In this document: positions 24,154 to 32,516 of the stretch, one piece after another
How positions within the stretch are numbered: position 1 is the stretch's first letter
Layout: each line of letters begins with the position of its first letter
Assembly (NCBI RefSeq): GCF_007677725.1
Contig: NZ_VEDF01000007.1
Coordinates: 183,604-247,603 of the forward strand
Length of the DNA: 64,000 bases
Direction of reading: 5' to 3'
Source: Pseudomonas sp. URMO17WK12:I11
GTDB lineage: Bacteria; Pseudomonadota; Gammaproteobacteria; Pseudomonadales; Pseudomonadaceae
Translations under genes and position numbers: made by a program
Notes under the pieces: model-generated
What the model was told of the DNA's origin: nothing
The model's database searches: none
Seen by the model: the letters and a program-made list of their open reading frames with translations, nothing else

Positions 24154-25290
24154 ATGTCGCAGACGTTTTACAAGAAAGGTTTCCTGGCCCTGGCCGTGGC
24201 TACGGCACTGGGTATTTCTTCGTATGTTCAGGCCGACGTCAAAATCGGTGTCGCGGGGCCGATGACGGGAGCCAACGCAGCGTTTGGCGAGCAATACATG
24301 AAAGGTGCGCAGGCCGCGGCCGACAAGATCAACGCCGCCGGCGGCGTCAACGGCGAGAAGATCGTCCTGGTCAAGGGCGATGACGCCTGCGAACCCAAGC
24401 AGGCCGTCTCGGTGGCCAACCGCCTGGTCGACCAGGACAAGGTCGTTGGCGTGGTCGGGCACTTCTGCTCCTCCAATACCATCCCCGCCTCCGAGGTGTA
24501 CGACGAAGCCGGTGTGATCGCCATCACCCCGGGCTCGACCAACCCGCAAGTGACCGAGCGGGGGCTGTCGGCAATGTTCCGCATGTGCGGGCGCGACGAC
24601 CAGCAGGGCGTGGTGGCCGGCGACTATATCGTCGACGTGCTCAAGGGCAAGAAGGTGGCGGTCCTGCATGACAAGGACACCTATGGCCAAGGCCTGGCCG
24701 ACGCTACCAAGGCGCAGCTGGAGAAGCGCGGCGTGAAACCGGTGCTGTACGAAGGTCTGACCCGTGGTGAGAAAGACTTCAGCGCCGTGGTCACCAAGAT
24801 TCGCGCCGCTGGCGCCGATGTCGTGTACTTCGGCGGCCTGCACCCGGAGGCCGGGCCGTTGGTGCGCCAGCTGCGCGAGCAGGGCCTCAAGGACGTCAAG
24901 TTCATGTCCGATGATGGCATCGTCACTGATGAGTTGGTATCCACCGCAGGCGGCGCGCAGTATGTCGACGGCGTATACATGACCTTCGGTGCCGACCCGC
25001 GCATGCTGCCTGACAGCAAGGCGGTGGTGGAAGAATTCCGCAAGGCGGGTACCGAACCCGAGGGCTACACCTTGTACGCCTACGCGTCGCTGCAGGCGCT
25101 GGCCGCTGCATTCAATGGCGCCAAGTCGAACAAGGGCGAAGACGCCGCCAAATGGCTCAAGGCCAACCCGGTTCAGACCGTCATGGGCGAGAAGAAATGG
25201 GACAGCAAGGGTGACCTGACCGTGTCCGACTACGTGGTCTACCAGTGGGACAAGGACGGCAAGTACCACCAGCTGGAAAAACAAAAATAA
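24154..25290 (+). CDS. braC: Branched-chain amino acid-binding protein BraC
   Basis: The periplasmic receptor of the high-affinity leucine/isoleucine/valine (and often alanine/threonine) importer. The 378-residue precursor has a signal peptide ending SSYVQA-DVKIG. The mature part carries the LIV-binding segments VKIGVAGPMTGANAAFGEQY and ITPGSTNPQVTERG, and two cysteines (DDACEP, GHFCSS) placed as in the family disulfide. TAGGAG precedes the ATG. A 154-base gap with GC-rich dyad sequence separates it from livH, which may let the binding protein be made in excess over the membrane parts. Confidence 0.95.
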   Translation: MSQTFYKKGFLALAVATALGISSYVQADVKIGVAGPMTGANAAFGEQYMKGAQAAADKINAAGGVNGEKIVLVKGDDACEPKQAVSVANRLVDQDKVVGVVGHFCSSNTIPASEVYDEAGVIAITPGSTNPQVTERGLSAMFRMCGRDDQQGVVAGDYIVDVLKGKKVAVLHDKDTYGQGLADATKAQLEKRGVKPVLYEGLTRGEKDFSAVVTKIRAAGADVVYFGGLHPEAGPLVRQLREQGLKDVKFMSDDGIVTDELVSTAGGAQYVDGVYMTFGADPRMLPDSKAVVEEFRKAGTEPEGYTLYAYASLQALAAAFNGAKSNKGEDAAKWLKANPVQTVMGEKKWDSKGDLTVSDYVVYQWDKDGKYHQLEKQK

Positions 25291-25444
25291 TAACGGCCAG
25301 CGGCCCGGCCACAGGTCTGGGCCATTGCCCCGCGGTACCTGTCCTTCTTCGGAGACCTGCACCCTTGCTGCAGCGCTGGGGCCGCCACATCGGTGGCCTG
25401 CGGTGGTCGGCGTGGGTGCCGTCTCGCTCAGGTGAGAGTGCGTT

Positions 25445-26359
25445 ATGGATGGTATTTTCCTGCAGCAACTGGTCAACGGCCTGACCCTCGGGTCGGTCTA
25501 TGGCCTGATCGCCATCGGCTACACAATGGTCTATGGCATTATCGGCATGATCAACTTCGCGCACGGCGAGGTGTATATGATCTCCGCATACCTCGCGGCG
25601 ATCAGCCTGGCATTGCTGGCTTACTTCGGTATCGAATCCTTCCCGCTGCTGATGCTCGGCACGCTGTTGTTCACCGTGGTGGTCACCGGCGTCTATGGCT
25701 TCACCATCGAGCGCATCGCCTACAAACCGCTGCGTAACTCCACCCGCCTGGCACCGTTGATCAGTGCCATCGGCATTTCCCTGATCCTGCAGAACTACGC
25801 ACAGATCAGCCAGGGCGCCCGCCAGCAGGGCGTGCCTACCTTGCTCGAAGGCGCCATGCGCGTCGAGGTCGGCTCGGGCTTCGTGCAACTGACCTACACC
25901 AAGATCTTCATCCTGGTCGCAGCCTTCGTCGGCATGGGCTTGCTCACCTACGTGATCAAGTACACCAAGCTTGGGCGCATGTGCCGCGCCACCCAGCAGG
26001 ATCGCAAGATGGCCTCGATCCTCGGCATCAACACCGATCGAGTGATTTCCTATGTGTTCGTCATCGGCGCTGTGATGGCGGCCCTGGCGGGCGTGCTGAT
26101 CACCATGAACTACGGGACATTCGACTTCTACGCAGGCTTCATCATCGGTATCAAGGCCTTCACTGCCGCGGTACTGGGTGGCATCGGCTCGCTGCCGGGA
26201 GCGATGCTTGGCGGCATCATCCTGGGGATTTCCGAGTCGCTGTTCTCCGGCCTGATCAACTCGGACTACAAGGACGTGTTCAGTTTCTCGCTGCTGGTGC
26301 TGATCCTGATCTTCCGCCCGCAGGGTCTGCTGGGTCGCCCGCTCGTGGCTAAGGTGTGA
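25445..26359 (+). CDS. livH: Branched-chain amino acid ABC permease LivH (BraD)
   Basis: A 304-residue inner-membrane permease with about eight helices. Family signatures are NGLTLGSVYGLIAIGYTMVY near the start, GMINFAHGEVYM, and the late segment AFTAAVLGGIGSLPGAMLGG that forms the coupling loop with the ATPases. It pairs with LivM to form the membrane channel. It starts at 25445 after a GAGAGTG stretch, and its stop lies next to the livM start, consistent with a polycistronic message. Confidence 0.95.
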   Translation: MDGIFLQQLVNGLTLGSVYGLIAIGYTMVYGIIGMINFAHGEVYMISAYLAAISLALLAYFGIESFPLLMLGTLLFTVVVTGVYGFTIERIAYKPLRNSTRLAPLISAIGISLILQNYAQISQGARQQGVPTLLEGAMRVEVGSGFVQLTYTKIFILVAAFVGMGLLTYVIKYTKLGRMCRATQQDRKMASILGINTDRVISYVFVIGAVMAALAGVLITMNYGTFDFYAGFIIGIKAFTAAVLGGIGSLPGAMLGGIILGISESLFSGLINSDYKDVFSFSLLVLILIFRPQGLLGRPLVAKV

Positions 26360-26361
26360 AC

Positions 26362-27663
26362 ATGTCGATTGCCAAACTTGCCTCTGCCTCCGAAACCAAG
26401 GGTTTCGACATCAAACGCAGCCTGCTGGAGACCGTGGTCGCCGGCCTGCTGGCGCTCATCGTCTTTGGTCCGGTCGTCGGCGTGGTGCTCGACGGCTATT
26501 CCTTCAATGCCGAACCGCGGCGTGTGGCGTGGTTGGTCGGCGCGGTCATGGTCGGGCGCTTTCTGCTCAGCCTGTACGTGCAGACGGCTGCCGGACGGCG
26601 CATGCTCGAAGGCTTCGACAGTGGCGGCTCGGGCGTGCACGTGCGGGCGCCCAACTACGTGTCGCGGCTGCGCTACATCATTCCGGCGCTGATCGTGATC
26701 GCCATTGTCTTCCCGATCTTTGCCAACAAATACCTGCTGACCGTGGTCATCCTCGGCCTGATCTACGTGCTGTTGGGCCTGGGCCTGAATATCGTGGTGG
26801 GGCTGGCCGGTTTGCTCGACCTGGGCTACGTGGCGTTCTACGCCATTGGCGCCTACGGCCTGGCCCTGGGTTACCAGTACCTGGGCCTGGGCTTCTGGAG
26901 CGTGCTGCCCCTGGCAGCCATCGCGGCTGCGTTGGCCGGATGCATCCTGGGTTTTCCGGTGCTGCGCATGCACGGTGACTACCTGGCGATCGTGACCTTG
27001 GGCTTCGGGGAAATCATCCGCCTGGTGCTGAACAATTGGCTGTCGTTCACCGGTGGCCCCAACGGCATGCCGGCACCGTCGCCGACCTTGTTCGGCCTGG
27101 AGTTCGGCCGCAGGGCCAAGGATGGCGGTGTACCGATCCACGAGTTTCTCGGCATCGACTACAACGCCAATCTCAAGTTCGTATTCATCTACGCCGTGCT
27201 GTTCCTGGTCGTGCTGGCGGTGTTGTACATCAAGCACCGCCTGACCCGCATGCCGGTCGGGCGCGCCTGGGAAGCGCTGCGCGAAGATGAAATCGCCTGC
27301 CGCTCGATGGGCTTGAACCACGTGCTGGTCAAGCTCTCGGCCTTCACCCTTGGTGCCTCCACCGCGGGTCTTGCCGGGGTGTTCTTCGCCACCTACCAAG
27401 GCTTCGTCAACCCGTCATCCTTCACCTTCTTCGAGTCGGCACTGATTCTGGCCATCGTCGTGCTCGGTGGCATGGGCTCGACCGTGGGTGTGGTGATCGC
27501 GGCCTTCGTGTTGACCGTGGCCCCGGAGTTGCTGCGCAGCTTCTCGGAGTACCGCGTGCTGCTGTTCGGGGTGTTGATGGTGTTGATGATGATCTGGCGA
27601 CCGCGTGGGCTGATCCGCATCAGCCGTACCGGCGTAACCCCGCGTAAAGGAGTGGCGCCATGA
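26362..27663 (+). CDS. livM: Branched-chain amino acid ABC permease LivM (BraE)
   Basis: The second membrane subunit, 433 residues. The first 100 or so form an N-terminal extension with two hydrophobic helices; the core permease follows, with GLGLNIVVGLAGLLDLGYVA and the coupling segment YQGFVNPSSFTFFESA. The ATG at 26362 was chosen over GTG 26356 because AAGGTG is better spaced for it. The product ends in a basic tail and its stop overlaps livG by four bases. Confidence 0.94.
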   Translation: MSIAKLASASETKGFDIKRSLLETVVAGLLALIVFGPVVGVVLDGYSFNAEPRRVAWLVGAVMVGRFLLSLYVQTAAGRRMLEGFDSGGSGVHVRAPNYVSRLRYIIPALIVIAIVFPIFANKYLLTVVILGLIYVLLGLGLNIVVGLAGLLDLGYVAFYAIGAYGLALGYQYLGLGFWSVLPLAAIAAALAGCILGFPVLRMHGDYLAIVTLGFGEIIRLVLNNWLSFTGGPNGMPAPSPTLFGLEFGRRAKDGGVPIHEFLGIDYNANLKFVFIYAVLFLVVLAVLYIKHRLTRMPVGRAWEALREDEIACRSMGLNHVLVKLSAFTLGASTAGLAGVFFATYQGFVNPSSFTFFESALILAIVVLGGMGSTVGVVIAAFVLTVAPELLRSFSEYRVLLFGVLMVLMMIWRPRGLIRISRTGVTPRKGVAP

Positions 27664-28535
27664 GCGATGAAGTCATCTTGTCGGTCGAGCACCTGATGAT
27701 GCAGTTCGGCGGCATCAAGGCGCTCAGCGACGTCAGCCTGAAGGTCAAGCGCAACCAGATCTTCGCCCTGATCGGCCCAAACGGCGCGGGCAAGACCACG
27801 GTGTTCAACTGCCTCACCGGCTTCTACAAGGCCAGCGGTGGGCGAATCGAGCTGAACGTGCGCGGCAGCCATACCAACATCATCCAATTGCTCGGCGAGC
27901 GCTTCCAGGCCAGCGACTTCGTGTCGCCCGCGCGTTTCGCCAGGCGTCTGTACTACAAGATGTTCGGCGGTACGCACCTGGTCAACCGCGCAGGTCTGGC
28001 GCGAACCTTCCAGAACATTCGCCTGTTCAAGGAAATGTCGGTGGTGGAAAACCTGCTGGTCGCCCAGCACATGTGGGTGAACCGCAACCTGCTGGCGGGC
28101 GTGCTCAACACCAAGGCCTACCGCAAATCCGAAAGCGATGCCCTGGACCATGCGTTCTACTGGCTTGAAGTGGTTGACCTGGTCGATTGCGCCAACCGCC
28201 TGGCCGGTGAACTGTCGTACGGCCAGCAACGGCGCCTGGAGATTGCCCGAGCCATGTGCACGCGGCCCAAGATTATCTGCCTGGACGAGCCGGCTGCCGG
28301 CCTCAACCCGCAGGAAACCGAGGCCCTCAGCCGCATGATTCGCGTGCTGCGCGACCAGCACGACCTCACCGTGGTGCTGATCGAGCACGACATGGGCATG
28401 GTCATGAGTATTTCCGACCATATCGTCGTGCTCGACCACGGCAACGTGATCGCCGAGGGCGCGCCGCAGGACATCCGCCACAACCCGACGGTGATCGCCG
28501 CCTACCTGGGTGCCGACGAAGAGGAACTGGTATGA
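27660..28535 (+). CDS. livG: Branched-chain amino acid ABC ATPase LivG (BraF)
   Basis: A 291-residue cytoplasmic ATPase. Walker A is GPNGAGKTTVFN, the ABC signature is LSYGQQRRLEIARAM, and Walker B is KIICLDEPAAGLNP, with the EHDMGMVMS switch-histidine region. It has the extended segment between Walker A and the signature that is typical of LivG. It overlaps livM and livF by four bases each, so the three are translationally coupled. Confidence 0.95.
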   Translation: MSDEVILSVEHLMMQFGGIKALSDVSLKVKRNQIFALIGPNGAGKTTVFNCLTGFYKASGGRIELNVRGSHTNIIQLLGERFQASDFVSPARFARRLYYKMFGGTHLVNRAGLARTFQNIRLFKEMSVVENLLVAQHMWVNRNLLAGVLNTKAYRKSESDALDHAFYWLEVVDLVDCANRLAGELSYGQQRRLEIARAMCTRPKIICLDEPAAGLNPQETEALSRMIRVLRDQHDLTVVLIEHDMGMVMSISDHIVVLDHGNVIAEGAPQDIRHNPTVIAAYLGADEEELV

Positions 28536-29248
28536 CTGCACCCATTCTCGAACTGCGTAACCTGGACGTGTTCTATGGGCCGATCCAGGCACTGAAGAAG
28601 GTCTCGATGCACATCGAGGAGGGCGAGACCGTGAGCCTGATCGGCGCCAACGGTGCCGGCAAGTCCACGCTGCTGATGTCGATCTTCGGCCAGCCGCGCG
28701 CGGCATCGGGGCAGATCGTCTACCGCGGCACCGACATCACCCGCAAGTCGTCGCACTACATCGCCTCCAACGGCATCGCGCAGTCGCCGGAAGGACGCCG
28801 GGTGTTTCCCGACATGAGCGTCGAAGAAAATCTGATGATGGGCACCATTCCCATCGGGGACAAGTTCGCCAGCGAGGACATGCAGCGCATGTTCGAACTG
28901 TTCCCGCGGCTGAAGGAGCGCCGCAATCAGCGAGCCATGACCATGTCCGGTGGCGAGCAGCAGATGCTCGCCATCGCCAGGGCGCTGATGAGCCGGCCCA
29001 AGTTGCTGTTGCTCGATGAGCCATCGCTGGGGCTGGCGCCGATCGTCGTCAAGCAGATCTTCTCGACCCTGCGCGAATTGGCCAAGACCGGCATGACGAT
29101 CTTTCTCGTCGAGCAGAACGCCAACCATGCCTTAAAGCTTTCGGACCGTGCGTACGTCATGGTCAATGGTGAGATTCGCATGACTGGCACAGGACAGGAG
29201 CTGTTGGTCAACGAAGAGGTGCGCAACGCTTATCTCGGTGGGCACTGA
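28532..29248 (+). CDS. livF: Branched-chain amino acid ABC ATPase LivF (BraG)
   Basis: The second ATPase of the importer, 238 residues. Walker A is GANGAGKSTLL, the signature is MSGGEQQMLAIARA, Walker B is LLLLDEPSLGLAP, and VEQNANHALKLSDRAYVM holds the switch region. The true start is the ATG at 28532 that overlaps the livG stop; the frame is open further upstream inside livG but only as a shadow. It is the last gene of braC-livHMGF and is followed by a short GC hairpin. Confidence 0.95.
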   Translation: MTAPILELRNLDVFYGPIQALKKVSMHIEEGETVSLIGANGAGKSTLLMSIFGQPRAASGQIVYRGTDITRKSSHYIASNGIAQSPEGRRVFPDMSVEENLMMGTIPIGDKFASEDMQRMFELFPRLKERRNQRAMTMSGGEQQMLAIARALMSRPKLLLLDEPSLGLAPIVVKQIFSTLRELAKTGMTIFLVEQNANHALKLSDRAYVMVNGEIRMTGTGQELLVNEEVRNAYLGGH

Positions 29249-29255
29249 TGTGTCT

Positions 29256-29279
29256 GCGGGGCTACTTTGCGAGCCCCGC
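29256..29279 (+). terminator. GC hairpin after livF
   Basis: GCGGGGCT and AGCCCCGC form an eight-pair stem with an eight-base loop starting seven bases after the livF stop. No T run follows, so it is not a textbook terminator; it may protect the 3' end of the message or act with Rho. Confidence 0.4.
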
Positions 29280-29286
29280 GCTTCGA

Positions 29287-29696
29287 TGTGGACAACGTGC
29301 CGCACTGCTTCGCCTTTGCCGCTCGTGATCACTCCCTCTTGGCTGTTGGAGCGTGGCACCAGGTTTTCCACGGTTAATGTGAGCCTGCCTGTGGAAAACA
29401 TGGTGGCATGTCGCTACAGGCCAGGAAAATCAAGGGTTATAACGATATGCTCATTTTTTGATCAATGACCATTCGATCAGTGGATAACCTGTCCCGAGTG
29501 CCTGGTGATGTGAATAACCAAGCCGGTTTTCGGCCTGTGGATAAATCTGTGGGCAAGCATTGGACAGACCGCCGCGAACGGCACCCCACAAGCGCTGCGT
29601 TGGACCAGGCGGCAAGCGGTGAGGTCATCACGAGCTGAAAGGTTTCCGTGTTGAACGAAAGTTGCCCCCAATCCGTGGGGAAAGCCCTGTGGATAA
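29287..29696. promoter_or_regulatory. Cluster of DnaA-box-like sequences
   Basis: Within the 593-base gap 29249-29841, which has no credible gene, there are three perfect TTATNCACA boxes (read on the minus strand at 29509-29517, 29536-29544 and 29688-29696) and a one-mismatch box TTATCCACT at 29479-29487, all in the same orientation. Weaker variants lie at 29287-29295, 29364-29372, 29390-29398 and 29548-29556. An AT-rich stretch with GATC sites lies at about 29426-29476. No dnaA, dnaN or other origin gene is nearby, so this is unlikely to be oriC. A DnaA-titrating or DnaA-regulated control site for ydfG is possible. Confidence 0.55.
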
Positions 29697-29841
29697 CATG
29701 CGCATAGGTCGCTTCGAGCGCTCTGTTACAAGGGTTTCGCGAAGGCGTACAAAAAATGAACAGCGGTGTTATGACTTGCCCGCTGCGACCCTGGCGGGCA
29801 TGCTGCGAAGCTGTCGATGACAATCCTTTGAGGAACACAGC

Positions 29842-30609
29842 ATGACGTCCACCGTATTCATCACTGGTGCCACTTCCGGTTTTGGCGAAGCCACGGCACG
29901 CCGCTTTGCCGAAGCAGGCTGGAAGCTGGTGCTCACCGGTCGCCGCAAGGAGCGCCTGGACGCCCTGTGCGCCGAGTTGTCGGCCAAGACAGATGTGCAT
30001 GGCCTGGTGCTGGATGTGCGTGATCGCACGGCCATGGAAGCGGCGATCGCTGGCCTGCCCGCTGGCTTCGAGAAACTGCGCGGCCTGGTCAACAACGCCG
30101 GTTTGGCGTTGGGTGTGGACGCTGCGCAGAACTGCAGCCTGGACGACTGGGAAACCATGGTCGACACCAACATCAAGGGTCTGATCTACACCACGCGCCT
30201 GCTGCTGCCGCGCCTGATCGCCCATGGCCGTGGCGCGTCGATCCTCAACGTGGGCTCGGTGGCCGGCAACTATCCCTATCCTGGCAGCAATGTCTATGGC
30301 GGCACCAAGGCCTTCGTCGGCCAATTCTCGCTGAGCCTGCGCTGCGACTTGCGCGGCACTGGCGTGCGCGTCAGCAACATCGAACCTGGGTTGTGCGAGA
30401 GCGAGTTCTCGCTGGTGCGCTTCGGCGGTGATCAGGCCAAGTACGATGCCACCTACGCAGGGGCCGAGCCGATCCAGCCCCAGGACATCGCCGAAACCAT
30501 CTTCTGGATCCTCAACCAGCCTGCGCACATCAACATCAACAGCCTTGAACTGATGCCGGTGAGCCAGGATTGGGCTGGGTTCTCCATCGACCGTTCGGTC
30601 AACGGCTGA
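29842..30609 (+). CDS. ydfG: NADP-dependent short-chain dehydrogenase YdfG
   Basis: A 255-residue classical short-chain dehydrogenase/reductase. The cofactor motif is TGATSGFGEATARRF at the N-terminus, NNAG follows near residue 85, and the catalytic Ser, Tyr and Lys lie in NVGSVAGNYPYPGSNVYGGT and the following KAF. End-to-end resemblance to E. coli YdfG (LVNNAGLALG, DWETMVDTNIKGL, HININSLELMPVSQ) supports 3-hydroxy acid dehydrogenase or malonic semialdehyde reductase activity. It starts 593 bases after livF behind the DnaA-box cluster and converges on the AGE-family gene. Confidence 0.9.
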   Translation: MTSTVFITGATSGFGEATARRFAEAGWKLVLTGRRKERLDALCAELSAKTDVHGLVLDVRDRTAMEAAIAGLPAGFEKLRGLVNNAGLALGVDAAQNCSLDDWETMVDTNIKGLIYTTRLLLPRLIAHGRGASILNVGSVAGNYPYPGSNVYGGTKAFVGQFSLSLRCDLRGTGVRVSNIEPGLCESEFSLVRFGGDQAKYDATYAGAEPIQPQDIAETIFWILNQPAHININSLELMPVSQDWAGFSIDRSVNG

Positions 30610-30616
30610 TCGCGTC

Positions 30617-31714
30617 TCAGGCCAGGTGTTGTAACCCCTGCAGGCACGTCGCCAAATGATAGGGCGTGGTCGACGGCATGTCGTGGCGGCTTACCGCGCC
30701 CTGGCCATCGCGGCATTCGTACCAGCCGCCGGCATGCAGGAACTGCTGCTCCAACGCCTTGAGCTGAGTCAGTAGCCTGGCCTCGTTGCCCGGGCGCAGG
30801 GCCAAGGCTCGCAGGTATTCCGCCTGCGCCCAGATGCGTTGGGTGGCGTCGAGGACGTTGCCCTGCACATCGAGCATCGCCAGCACTGCTGCGTTGTTCA
30901 CCCCGCACTCCTCGGCATATCCGAACGCCCGCTCGATGGAGCGATGCAGGGCGGTGGCGCGCAGCAGCGGTGAGGTCTCGAGCAGGTAGAACCACTCGAA
31001 CTGATGGCCGGGTTCGAACCAGTTATCCACAGCGCCGCAGGGCTTTTCCAGCATCAGCCCGTGCTGTGGCTCGACGAAGTGCTGCTGCAAGGCTTCGCAC
31101 AGCTGCAGCAATGACTGCTGTACCTGCGCATCCTGCCGAACTGCCAGCACTTGCAGGAAGGCTTCTGCCAGGTGCATCTGCGGGTTCTGCAGCGCGCCGC
31201 TGCCCAGGTCCGACCAGTCTTCACCCAGGCTCGCTTCATACAAGCCATCGTCACGGGCGAACTGCTCGGCGATCACTGCCAAGGCAGCATTGAGCGTGGC
31301 CTGCACCAGCCCTTCGCCGACCTGGCCCCAGTAGTGGGCGCAGGCGAAGACGATGAAGGCGTGGGTATACAGGTCCTTGCGCCGGTCCAAGGGCGCGCCC
31401 TGGGCGTCGATGCTGTAGTACCAACCACCGTGCTCAGCGTCGTGAAAGTGTTTCTGCAAGGAACGGAAGAGTGCTGCGGCGCGCTCGGCGGCGCCGGGTT
31501 CGTCGATGCGGCTGCTGAACAGGTACAACTGCCGTGCACAGGCCATGGCCCGATAGCGCTGCGCGGGCAATGGACGGTGCTGGGCGTCGAGCGCTTCATA
31601 GGGCAGGGCCAGCTCGGCATTCCAGCCCGGACCTTGCCACAACGGCACGATGCAGTCGGCGAAGTGCTGGTTGAAACGGGCCAGTTCCGGCAGGGTAGGG
31701 CGGGGGTTGGACAT
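30617..31714 (-). CDS. AGE family epimerase/isomerase
   Basis: A 365-residue protein of the N-acylglucosamine 2-epimerase (AGE) superfamily, whose members isomerise or epimerise sugars such as mannose or cellobiose inside an alpha/alpha barrel. Family features are repeated aromatic-Gly motifs (HGGWYYSIDAQGAPLDRRKD, AGGWYECRDGQG) and FEWFYLLETSPLL, and histidines such as those in PGHQFEWFY and YTHAFIVFACAHY that suit the catalytic acid/base role. The start at 31714 (MSNPRPTLPELARFNQHF) is preferred over an in-frame ATG at 31747; neither has a strong ribosome site. The substrate cannot be fixed; mannose isomerase-like activity is a fair guess. Confidence 0.8.
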   Translation of the reverse strand: MSNPRPTLPELARFNQHFADCIVPLWQGPGWNAELALPYEALDAQHRPLPAQRYRAMACARQLYLFSSRIDEPGAAERAAALFRSLQKHFHDAEHGGWYYSIDAQGAPLDRRKDLYTHAFIVFACAHYWGQVGEGLVQATLNAALAVIAEQFARDDGLYEASLGEDWSDLGSGALQNPQMHLAEAFLQVLAVRQDAQVQQSLLQLCEALQQHFVEPQHGLMLEKPCGAVDNWFEPGHQFEWFYLLETSPLLRATALHRSIERAFGYAEECGVNNAAVLAMLDVQGNVLDATQRIWAQAEYLRALALRPGNEARLLTQLKALEQQFLHAGGWYECRDGQGAVSRHDMPSTTPYHLATCLQGLQHLA

Positions 31715-31757
31715 GGGTGCGCTCGTCGCTTTCAGGCAGGGCGCCATGGTAGCAGAA

Positions 31758-32393
31758 CTACGGTTGCCGGTTGCCTAGCCCTTGCCAGTGGCGCGCGCCA
31801 ACGAAAATGAAGCGCAACTGCTGGGTGATCTTTTCCTGGGCACTGAGCGCCTGTGGATAACCGGGCTCGGTACGGTCGATCAGCTCGGGCAAGGTGGCGA
31901 ACACGGTCTTCACCACCAGATCCGCCATTACCGTCAATGCGGCGCTGTCCAGGTGCTGCCAGCGCTTCATCCGTGCCAGGTCGGTGGCCAGGTCGTCGCT
32001 GATGTCCTGGCGCAGGCGCGCGATAGCCTGGCGCACGGCTTGCGAGCCGCCATATTGTTCGCGGGCCAGGAACAGGAACTGGGCGCGGTGGGCTGCAACC
32101 ACGTCGAGGAAGATCCGTACAGAGGCGTCGGTGATGCCGCCCAGCTCGAACTCATTCTGCCGTACCAGGCGAATGGTCTGCCGGAAGGTGGTGTCGACTT
32201 CGGCCACCAGGGCCAGGCCCAAGGCGTCCATGTCGCAGAAATGCCGGTAGAAACCAGTCGGCACGATGCCCGCGAGCTTGGTCACCTCACGCAAGCTGAT
32301 GCTGCCAAAACCGCGCCCGCTCTCCATCAGCTGGCAGGCGGCATCGAGCAGGGCCTGGCGGGTCTGTAGCTTCTGTTCGGCGCGCGGCGACAT
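31758..32393 (-). CDS. TetR family regulator, FabR/DesT-like
   Basis: A 211-residue TetR-type regulator. The N-terminal helix-turn-helix is in SISLREVTKLAGIVPTGFYR (about residues 30-50), and the whole N-terminal half closely resembles E. coli FabR and P. aeruginosa DesT, which repress unsaturated fatty acid synthesis genes in response to acyl-CoA. Here it lies between an AGE-family gene and the repeat protein, with no desaturase or fab gene adjacent, so its target is probably elsewhere. The call to the FabR/DesT group rests on the RAEQK...RSF-like N-terminus and the FYRHF motif. Confidence 0.8.
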   Translation of the reverse strand: MSPRAEQKLQTRQALLDAACQLMESGRGFGSISLREVTKLAGIVPTGFYRHFCDMDALGLALVAEVDTTFRQTIRLVRQNEFELGGITDASVRIFLDVVAAHRAQFLFLAREQYGGSQAVRQAIARLRQDISDDLATDLARMKRWQHLDSAALTVMADLVVKTVFATLPELIDRTEPGYPQALSAQEKITQQLRFIFVGARHWQGLGNRQP

Positions 32394-32434
32394 GGGGGCG
32401 AGCTTCTGTAACGTCGAGGCTGGGCACTCTAGAT

Positions 32435-32467
32435 AAAAAAACGAAGCCCGGTCAATGGACCGGGCTC
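32435..32467 (-). terminator. Terminator of the repeat-protein gene
   Basis: Read leftward, AGCCCGGTCC and GACCGGGCT form a stem around a three-base loop followed by TCGTTTTTTT. It lies 50 bases after the stop of the repeat protein and just upstream of the TetR gene, so the two are separate transcripts. Confidence 0.88.
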
Positions 32468-32516
32468 GGCGGGGCGCAAGCGGCGTGACAGAGGTCGGCC
32501 TTTTCGCTCATGGCGA

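Noticed and set aside
29256..29696. Chromosome replication origin at the DnaA-box cluster
   Set aside because: None of the genes that flank pseudomonad oriC is present, and the surrounding genes are ordinary metabolic and transport genes.
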